Positions 55,636-64,000 of a stretch of 64,000 nt of DNA are shown here, piece after piece. Below the pieces are notes generated by a model, which saw only the letters and a list, made by a program, of their open reading frames with translations, was not told where the DNA came from and made no database searches. This DNA is from Wolfiporia cocos (lineage: Eukaryota; Basidiomycota; Agaricomycetes; Polyporales; Phaeolaceae), in the NCBI GenBank assembly GCA_029448655.1, contig JACCLO010000004.1:930001-994000 (forward strand), read 5' to 3'. Position 1 is the first letter of the stretch. The number at the start of each line of letters is the position of its first letter. The position numbers were made by a program, and so were the translations under genes.

Positions 55636-55995
55636 TTATTCTGAAGCCTCCGGGGCGGCGCCGCGAGCCAGAGGCTGGCCCTTGCGCTTGCCGACAAAGT
55701 CCCATTTCAGCTGCAACTTATTCCTCAGCGAGAGTAAAATGAGAACCGATGAGGGCGTACATCGTTGGTCGCCGAGACGTAGAATATGGCCGTAGGAACG
55801 ACAATCAGGCCGATGACGGCTTGTCTTGCATAGCGCGGTGTCCAACGCCAACGATAAAAGGCAGTTTCCCGCTTGAGGGCGCGTCAGATTAGCCCAAAAG
55901 TGCAGCAGGTTGTGCGACGCACCATGTCATTCCACCGCTCGATGGCGGGGTCGAGCTGCCTACGCCTGAGCACACCGTTCCCATTTACGACTAGG
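55636..55995 (-). CDS. Probable small complex I subunit (NDUFB4/B15-like), single membrane helix
   Basis: On the minus strand, exons read VLRRRQLDPAIERWNDM, then after an intron (donor GTGCGT) RETAFYRWRWTPRYARQAVIGLIVVPTAIFYVSATND, then after another intron (donor GTACGC) LQLKWDFVGKRKGQPLARG to TAA at 55636. The layout (short N-terminus, W-x-P, one hydrophobic helix, basic GKRKG tail) fits the NADH dehydrogenase B15 family. Its 3' end faces that of COQ7, 60 bp away. The start codon is not settled: ATG candidates lie near 56020, but the joining intron is unclear. Confidence 0.5.
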
Positions 55996-56245
55996 AGGGC
56001 CTACCTTCACTGAGGCTGCGCATCATGACACACAATCAGCGCGGGAGGAGGGATGCAGAGACACCACGCACAGTGTCCGGCCATGGTGGTTGTGGTACAG
56101 AGCAGGTGCCTGTTGACGCTTGTTTTCCGAGAGCGAGATTAGCCATTGGCGCCGACTCTCTCTCTTCGACCACCACCTTCATCGCTCTTGCATTTGCAGT
56201 CTCAACAGCGATATTACTCTCCCTTCGACAGCGAGAAGCTTGGAT

Positions 56246-59175
56246 ATGGCTTACAACCGCGAATGGGACAGGGGAAAACAGCCTTTCAGCGATGGTGCCT
56301 CATGGCAGTACCCGCGGGGTAGAGACGACGATTACCACAATGAGGGCAAGCGCAGGAAGTTCAACAACGGAGTAAGCTTTACCATGTGCTCTTGTCTTGA
56401 GCAGCATAACATGATTATGCCAGGGTTACGATGCGTCTGCATATAACCAGAGCCACGACGACGGCGCCTACGACGGAGGCTACGAACAGCCGCGCCAGAG
56501 CGACTATGCCCACGACGACCGCTATTCAAGAGGCGGTGCACACCAGAAGAAACGTCTCGTTCCTAGCGAACCGAGTCCACACGTCATATTTCTGGGCTTG
56601 GATCCCGATTTCACAGAAGCAGACGTCAGGATTTGCTCCTATCCCACAGCATAATAGGGCTGATCGAGCATTACCGCAGCTCCAAGCGTACCTGACGAGC
56701 AACAGCTGCAGTGTTGAGACAGTTACCATTATCCGAGATAGATCAACAGGCACTTGCCCCTTCGTCCTTCCTGCCCATTCTGCAGTGCATTGACGTCCTT
56801 TTTTCCGCGACCACGAAGGTGTCTCCAAAGGCTTCGGCTTCGCGCAGTTCACCAGCACCGAGCATGCTCGCGCGTTCGTCGACCCGCTCTTCCCGTTCAT
56901 CCAAGTGCCTCCGCCCGCCTCGCACGGCGCGTCCGCGTCCGCCGCCTTTTACAAGGCGCTCGAGGCGGGCAGCCCTGCACCCCCGGGCGGCCGTCGTGTC
57001 AAGATCGATTACTCGCAAAGTGCGAGTCCTGGTGAGCGCCGGGCGCGGGGCCCGTTGCATGTCAACGACGGCACGCGCGACATTGGCAACACGCAAGCGC
57101 CTGTGCTCCTCTTTCGTGGGCTCGACCCATTGTCGGGCCCGCAAGCGATTGCCCAAGCGATGAAGACGTCTTCGGGCCTAGGAAAGGAGGGCGCTCGGGG
57201 TATGCGCAGGATCATCTTGATCAAAGATAAAGTGACCATGGCGAGTTGGTGTTTTGCGTTCGTTGAGTTTGTGGACGTTCAGGTACGTTTCTGTGCTTGT
57301 GCTTGTGGACATTGCGAACATATTTGATGTTTGCTATCGCAGAGTGCATCGGCCGTACTCGGGGCAACGATGTCGCCGCAGATTCACCCGTCTGGTTTCC
57401 GGATATCGGACAAGCCCGTTGCAGCGTCGTTTGCACACCCGTACTCGTTCCAGCCGCTGCAGGATAATTCTTTGCGCGACGAGGCGTGCGTCACTTCGAC
57501 CCTAAGTCTTGGCGGCGTTGAGGGCACGTGGGTTAGGTACTGGGATGATGCGTCCACAGCGGCCATTCTCGAATTCAAAGTCGAAGAGCCTGCGCCTGTT
57601 GTTGAGACGGCACCAAAGGAGAAGGAGAAGAAGAAGAAAGCCAAAGGTTTGTCCGGCTTCCACTTCAAGCTGGTGTTTCTCACAACAACCGTCATCGTAG
57701 AAACTGCTGCCCCGATTGATACTCGCCCTGCAGAGGCATCTGCCCTTCCCGTATCAGACAAGCCAGTGACGCTCAACTTCAGGGGTGGACTCACCGCGAA
57801 GACCACAAGCACGAGCACAGCAGCTGCGGCGGGTCCCAAGAAGCTTGCTCCTGTCACTCAGGCATTCGCTATGTCAGAGGATGTGCTTGCCGAAGAGGGC
57901 GGCTCGGGAAGCGACCGCGGTGAAGGCGAGTCCACCGAGAAGGCGGGCGTAGCTTCGGAAGACCCCAAGGGTTGGTCTCACGCGTGGCTTCATGCGGATT
58001 GACTCGTTTTGGACTGGGGCGTTGACGTGTTCTTGGTTATGATGCTTTGCAGTTTTTGCCGCGAAGAAAGTTGCGCCCATGGTGGCGAGCAAGAAGGTAC
58101 GTTTACGCTGTCACGCTGAGGTTGCACCATACCATGTTAACGTGGTGTCTAGACCGTGAACAACATCAACAAGTGGAATCAGGTTCAAGAGGTATTACAC
58201 GATTCAAGTGCACAGGCTGTGGACCCAGCTGCAGCCACGTCTGCAGTTCCAGCCACGGTAACATCTGCAGTATGTGTAGCTTGACACTCGGAGACGTCCC
58301 TTTCCTAATCTCTCCCTAGGAACCGTCTTCGAGCAAACCAGCGACGCAACCTAAGGCTCAATCGTCTACGCCAGTTCCGGTTGAGGCAGAGTTCGAGTTT
58401 TCGGATACCAACGCGATGACATGTCTGCTATGTGCCCGGCAATTCAAATCTTTGGATCAGTTGAAGCGTCACAACAAAGAATCTGACCTACACAAGGCAA
58501 GTGGATACCGTCTCCCTAAATGTCATTCTCGCTGGTTCATATTTATCCGATCGCGATTCTGCAGAAGAACTTCAAGGATGCAAACCTGCGCGACGTTGCA
58601 CGCGAGAAGGCCGCTGCTGCCCGTGCCAAGGCGAGCGGAAACTCAAGCGCGGACGCAGCCCCTGAACAGCAGCCCAAATATCGTGACAGGGCATCAGAAC
58701 GACGTGTCATGCACAATCAGCCAGATGTTCCTCTTCCCACCGAAACCAACAAAGTCATTGGCAAGAGAAAGCAAGCGGAAGGTCCTCCTCCTCCACCTGC
58801 GGCCCCGTCACCGCCCGTCAATCCTGGCAAGGATGAAAACAACGTCGGTAACAAGTTGCTGCGGATGATGGGCTGGAAGGAAGGCACTGGTCTGGGGACC
58901 GATGGCGAGGGCAGGGTCGAGCCGATGTATGTGGTGTGACAGTCTCCTCTGCATATTCGCGACTGACCCGCTCCCGTGGTTTAAGACAAACGGCTATCTA
59001 CGCACAGGGTGTTGGCCTCGGCGCGAGTAAGGGCAAGGAGATTGGAAAGTATGCGGATGGATATACGGGCTATGTTCATATGGCGCAGGATGCGGTTAGT
59101 ATCTGTTACCGTTTGCTGCAAATACATGTACTGATGCATTGAGTGGGACAGGCCAGGGAGCGGTATGGCAACTGA
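56246..59175 (+). CDS. RBM5/RBM10-like RNA-binding splicing factor
   Basis: RBM5/6/10 proteins bind pre-mRNA and tune spliceosome assembly in the nucleus. The start MAYNREWDRGKQPF at 56246 leads into an Arg/Asp/Tyr-rich N-terminus. RRM1 is spread over exons (HVIFLGLDPDFTEAD; TVTIIRDRSTG; SKGFGFAQF). RRM2 lies at about 57100-57370 (VLLFRGLDPLSGPQ; SWCFAFVEF). A lysine-rich linker and acidic region follow. A C2H2 zinc finger CLLCARQFKSLDQLKRH is at about 58418-58500, then a YRDRASERR segment. The G-patch (NKLLRMMGWKEGTGLG, with a second half GVGLGASKG after an intron) precedes the end ARERYGN at TGA 59175. The order RRM-RRM-ZnF-G-patch is that of RBM5. One intron (56750-56818) appears to be GC-AG. 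Confidence 0.88.
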
Positions 59176-60536
59176 TCTATTGACAATGTGCACGCGCTTT
59201 GTCTAAGAGACAGCAGCTCAGATTTTATTTCATCACCTACTTTCTTGCATTGTATCGGCTTCAAAGCTTCACGGTTCAGTATGGCAATGTCTCGTTTTAA
59301 CACGAGGATGTTGTCACATGCTGTTCCATATCTTCTGAAGCAGTTTTTGAACTCGTGCTTCAGTACTCCACCAAAATGACCAGGCCGATCTATCGACGAG
59401 CGGTTCAAGTACTATTACTGTTTTGGAGACGTATACCCTCTTTACCGGCCATGAGCTTCGCGATGTGCGGAACGGATGAACGATGCCGACAAATACCATG
59501 AGCGAAGGTGACTGCCAATGATCAATTACTAGCGTGCAAGATATACGGTCGCAAAGTCCCGCATCCATACAGCAAGGTGGGTTACAGCTGCTCCTGGAGT
59601 CTGATCAACATGAGGCTGTTCGACAATCTGGTGGGAATGTGAAGAATGCCCCGATAGTGAGCCAGGATGTTGAAAGGCCACAAAACATGGCGATCGGCGA
59701 GGTATTTGGGCTCAAGACAACTTGTGCAATCACAAGCCAGACGCACGAGGAGAGGATGTAAGGCCGATGTCCAAGATCCACAGGGCACATCAATCAAAGG
59801 GTACAGTGGAAATCGTGGGTGTAGGAACGTTTCATGATGATGTGATATCAATCTCACTCGACTGAGCGAAGTCTGTAACTTAAGAGGGTGCTGGGTTAAC
59901 TGTTTGTCCAACGGCTCCGTACCTGGGTACATGAAATTAGCGGTGATCATATCACAAACATTGTAGGATGCTCATAATGCGTGAATTGGATTGTCTAAAA
60001 AGTATGGAACGCTACGACCATTCAAGTGATGGAATGGAAGCACGTTGCAAGCTTCAGCGCTGCCATCACTTAAATGGTCGGGACCTGACGCAAATGGATA
60101 CTCAACTTCGACATGTCAGAACCGCTAACATGAAGGCTCCTGGTGAACACTGAGGAGTATCGTTGTGACGTCCGCAGGCACTAGGTGACTGGTGACGACA
60201 CAACAGAAGTCGCAACGTGGAGACACAGGTTATAAGACAATGATTCCAGTAACGCTTGCAATCTACTATATGACGTTCAGCGGTCTTATATACTGTAGAG
60301 CAGTAAGTTTTATCGGCTCTCGGAGCGACGAGAGCCGGAGCCTCGTATGCTATCGCAAGCTATTTCTAAGAGATGACGAAGAAACCGAGGCAGCGTACAA
60401 AGCATAGGAGCCTCTGCACATATTTTAGCGCTAGAGAGTAGCAAACAGGAAATAGGAAAGAGAAGAAATTACAAGATCCGGGTGGCGCACGGCTGCGCCA
60501 CAATCGTCTCTATCTCATTGTTATAGGTAGTTGTGC
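59176..60536. other. Intergenic DNA, no supported gene
   Basis: Only short open frames. A minus-strand stretch near 59605-59800 encodes hydrophobic residues (WLVIAQVVLSP, TIGAFFTFPP) that could be a relic of a membrane protein, but no complete gene can be built. Confidence 0.5.
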
Positions 60537-62325
60537 CTAGACAGTTGAGCATTGGAGTTGCTGATTTAGCTGAGTAGATTGTGTTACGTACTTGACAACC
60601 CCCCGGGCATGCAGGTTTGGGAACCAAGTTGATGCAAGGGAAGGCCAGTGAGTAGCAACCGTCATAATTTGACCCTCAACCAAGCCGATTCCAAGTTCCA
60701 GCTCTTCCAGTGCAGGATATTTGATCGGTGTAAGTAAGTTATCGAGTGGTGACAATCCCTGGCAAAGTTTTGCTAGTATTTGATAACCGTCTGCTGAGCT
60801 CGTGGATGGATCATCGAACGTGATGTTGATGCGCACTGTTTGAAGTGCAACGGAGGATGCCTGAGACACAGCATGGATGAACACGCTGTGAGTGCTGCTC
60901 TGCTCGATCAACTCGAGCTTCAATCTGGGGTGTAAAGAAAGCTCCTTTAGAGTGACAATCTGAGGCAAGCGAAGTTTGCGTTCTGACAACAAAAGGGAAG
61001 GTAGATATATGCACAAATGTATCTGACTACTTACTCGCTCACCAATGATCTTCCGGGCGATTTGTGCCTCCAGTGAGAGCAGATACGATAGGTCAATGTC
61101 TAGAAACTCCAGGGTCGACTTTGAAGCTTGTAGGAGCCGCCGCACACATAGCCCTTCAATCGCTTCTGCAGGGACTGAATGGAAGCGCAATCGCCGGTAT
61201 GGCATAGTGAGCTTTGCTGCAACCAGTGCATAAAACACCTCGAATGAAACGTTTCCTTTCACTTCCAGATGTGCGAGTCTTGACGGAGGGATCCATCGCC
61301 TGCCAGCAGGAGGTGCCCTCCTGGTAGCAAGAGACAGGCTGCTAATTTCCAGCTTCTCGAGGTGGACAAGTGCGCAGACGAGATGCCCGAAGACACTCAT
61401 TGAGGGAAGGATGACATGATCCAGCTCGAGTAAACTGATGTTGGTGAACGTCGAGAGATGCAGAAACACGTCCTGAGGGAATGCGCCTGGTGTCCACTCT
61501 CCGTGCCCAATGTAGAGCCACTTCAGGCGTGGGAGGTTGAGACCTGCAAATGTTGCTGCAAATGCACGAAGATGCGCAATACTTCCCACTTGGCCCTCCG
61601 CCGCGGTGCTACTCTCGAACCGCACGATCTCCAGTCTTCGTCTCCTCTGTGGAGCTGCTTGCGACAGCCTTGCAAGGCGATATACCATATCAATCCCGCT
61701 CAGCTTGTGGAATCCATTAACAATCTCGATATCTACTCTGCTTAACCGAAAGCGACTCCTTGGACGCCAAGCTTTGCAGACCAACTCTGTCGCTGCCAGG
61801 GCCGCTGGATCATCCTTGAGAAATTCTATGATATATTCCCAGATTTCGAGTGGCACCCGCGAAGCAGACGATGTCAATGATGTGAACATCATGGTGACCA
61901 GCCCATCGTCTGAGTCAGATTCACTGGCAAAGTTGAAGCTGCCGTCATGCGTGTCAGAATACGCGTCCCATTCTGACATAGATACCTCGTTTTCTTGGCT
62001 CCTCCCTTCCATGTGGACTTTGCCTATTGCGTTGATTTGTGCGTCTTCGCCCGGTATATCGTCCGCGGTGCTGCTGGCTCCCACTAAGCTGCCATCTGCG
62101 CGAGGTAGTGCTGGAGAGATTATATCGAGTATTCCCTGACAAGCTGATATAAATGTGATTGATATGAGCGTCGTAAGTCAATATACATACGATACATGCG
62201 CTTTCATCACGCACGCGATGCAGTCGCTCGCTTTTTGTGCATGCGCAGTTGGGTCTTTGTGCAAAGTCGTGGGCATTAATCTCGACATCACCTCCGTTAG
62301 ATGAACTTCCATTTTGATTTAACAT
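60537..62325 (-). CDS. F-box protein with leucine-rich C-terminal region
   Basis: F-box proteins are substrate adaptors of SCF ubiquitin ligases. I extend the model to an upstream exon: MLNQNGSSSNGGDVE at 62325, exon to 62191, intron 62190-62136 (GTATGT...GTCAG), then exon 2 in frame from GGAATACTCG. The F-box is VPLEIWEYIIEFLKDDP...LVCKAW (about 61795-61850), after an acidic, serine-rich N-terminus. The rest has LRR-like segments (ISLLELDHVILPS, LEKLEISSLSL) and ends NLHARGVVKYV...STV at 60537. Agaricomycete genomes carry many such rapidly changing F-box genes. A related gene lies at 63385-64000. The last exon edge is uncertain (GTACGT follows GVVK). Confidence 0.8.
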
Positions 62326-63384
62326 CGCTGGAATCGGCCTCTGGGACTCAAGGGCCTAAGTCGGTATTCTACACACAGATGAGTGAGCACTTGCCTCAAT
62401 TGATACTATCGACTTCAGATCTTGACAAGCAACATTTTGGTATATGACACTGTTACGACGCTGCACACCAGCGACATCTATCGAAGAAGTGATTGTGCCA
62501 CTCGGGTCGAGCAGGTAACATTGTGAACAAACATACTGTAGACTGTAGCCTGCAAACCACTTGATCCGTCGTCAACGCATGCATTATGAGGCGGTGTCGA
62601 GTACACGGTAGAGCCAGTATCATGAGATGCTTGGTTATCTGGCATTTTTCGCCAGGTGAGGTTATTTGCGCAGTGCGAGTGCTGCTGGCAAACAAGTTCC
62701 ACGTACCGAGAACTCCGTGTTCCCGGGTATCAGGCGACATCAGGGGACTCGTTTGAATATGATGAAGGCGCAAGATGTTCTAGTATGTGTAGATACGATC
62801 TGAAACGGTTTCATTGAGTCTACACTGCTTTGACTTGCTATCCAAATTTAGACATGCATCGATGAGCGTCTTGACGAATCATCCTTGTCCTTGACAAGTT
62901 TATCTTAACATATGCAAATAGTATTTGGATCGCCCACGAATCTGTGAAGCCGCGCAGACAGTCTATTCAAATCAGCCTGTAGACTCATCGAGCACAAAGC
63001 GGCATAGCCGCATAATACCTGTACCAGTGGTAGGTGAGTCTGCCCGATGCCGAATGTGTGCTTCTCACTGTCTGGTCCGTATTTACAGCAAAACTCTGCG
63101 TTGTGTACAGGACGCTACAACCTGCTACTTCATGTCATAACTACACTGTAATCAGTCCAAATGATGCATCTGCAGATCTGGATAGCGCTTGGGTTCGGCG
63201 AGATGAATCAGTACATATAGCTTCACGGAACTGTAAAGCGCATGTGCGTTTTGTTGTATAGTGAAATAGGCCCCAATGAGTTGAGGAATAACTGACACCT
63301 CGTGGCCCGGCTAGATTCAGCGCTATAGCTATATCTTGTTATTCAGCAACAGCTGTCCATTCCATGTAGCCCTACGCAGACGTT
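62326..63384. other. Intergenic DNA between two F-box-like genes, no supported gene
   Basis: No open frame here shows a recognisable domain or convincing introns. Confidence 0.5.
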
Positions 63385-64000
63385 TTAGCACAGAAGATGT
63401 GCATATACGGATAAACAAGATCGCCAGGACAACACATACCTCAGAACACCCTTTGAGAGCATGTTTGGGAACCACAGGGGTGCAAGCCCCGTCCATATGG
63501 ACCCCATTTCTTCCCACAAACCACCGATTCCCCAAAACTCGATTTTCACTTGTTTGAGGCGAATATAGCGCCGGTGCGACAGTATTTGGTCGATTTGCGA
63601 TATTTCCTGGCATAATCTCAATAGTTCTTGACGGATATTCAAGACTCTCATGAACTCCATGGAGCAAGTCCAATTTAGCTTCACCTGCTCCAATGTGGCG
63701 GCTGGTGCATAGTTGACGAGTGCTACGATCCGATCGTAGTTGCGGGCCAGCAATATCGTGTCCCCTTCGAGACGGATATACATCGTAAGTACCGATAATT
63801 GAGAGCTGACGGAAAGGTTCAGACAACGCTCTGGAGAAAGTCATATATAACGGCTGTTCAATAAATACACATCATGCAATCAGAGGTAAATCGCGACGTA
63901 CCGACCATGTCTCGAGCTTCAAGGCCACCTAGGTTCAGTAGAGGAGAAACATTTACGGTTAACTCCTGTAATGACTTTCTAGTGGACCGCAGCAATAATT
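63385..64000 (-). CDS. 3' part of a second F-box-family gene, cut by the window end
   Basis: The minus-strand frame includes FWGIGGLWEEMGSIWTGL and LWFPNMLSKGVLRYV, which parallels TWFPNLHARGVVKYV at the C-terminus of the 60537-62325 F-box protein. A likely donor GTATGT near 63440 suggests the last exon is further left than the open frame shows. A small intron may lie at about 63785-63840. The F-box itself would be outside the window. Confidence 0.5.

Noticed and set aside
59582..59950. Minus-strand 122-codon frame as a membrane protein gene
   Set aside because: Hydrophobic pieces lie in a different frame, no domain is recognised and no introns connect them.

Overview
The window reads as a basidiomycete (Agaricomycetes-like) fungal chromosome. 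The evidence is the short GT-AG introns of about 50-70 bp, a KDZ-type DNA transposase beside a TET/JBP-like dioxygenase, chromodomain Ty3/gypsy elements, and basidiomycete-style F-box, formin and RBM5-like genes. I cannot name the species.

Positions 1-47154 are almost entirely mobile DNA. Three Ty3/gypsy elements keep internal sequence. Element A (1-4533, left end outside the window) is a deletion derivative. Element B (18632-30808) is a near-complete copy of the same family with Gag, protease, RT, RNase H, integrase, chromodomain and a C-terminal dUTPase domain. Element C (minus strand, 18166-18444 plus 35220-40150) is a different family with its dUTPase between protease and RT. Nearly everything else is solo LTRs of 390-1100 bp, TG...CA or TG...TA, most with an exact or 4/5 5-bp target duplication, inserted into one another up to five levels deep. 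One solo LTR (18445-35219) splits the RT of element C and now holds all of element B. Another (40176-45167) holds six more. The LTR families differ in sequence but share a TATA box, a covarying inverted repeat just downstream of it, a second small hairpin, and a 3'-terminal hairpin around a GTRAGT splice-donor-like motif. Element B shows an 11-nt complementarity between its predicted RNA start and the PBS, as in self-primed Tf1-like elements.

Positions 7461-17480 carry a decayed KDZ/TET-JBP locus. A plus-strand TET/JBP-like dioxygenase gene (about 7500-9682) and a minus-strand KDZ transposase gene (10076-14392) converge, and three solo LTRs interrupt them. GC-rich 9-bp minisatellites occupy at least two of the KDZ introns. 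A 44-bp satellite with a 132-bp higher-order period follows at 17486-18062.

Positions 47155-64000 are ordinary gene-dense chromosome: a diaphanous-type formin (minus), tRNA-Leu(UAA) with an intron, a conserved protein with RR-x-PGG repeats (minus), COQ7 of ubiquinone synthesis (plus), a probable small complex I subunit (minus), an RBM5/RBM10-like splicing factor (plus), an F-box protein (minus), and the 3' end of a related F-box gene at the right edge. The two mitochondrial respiration genes lie side by side but their 3' ends face each other. No operon-like organisation is expected or seen.
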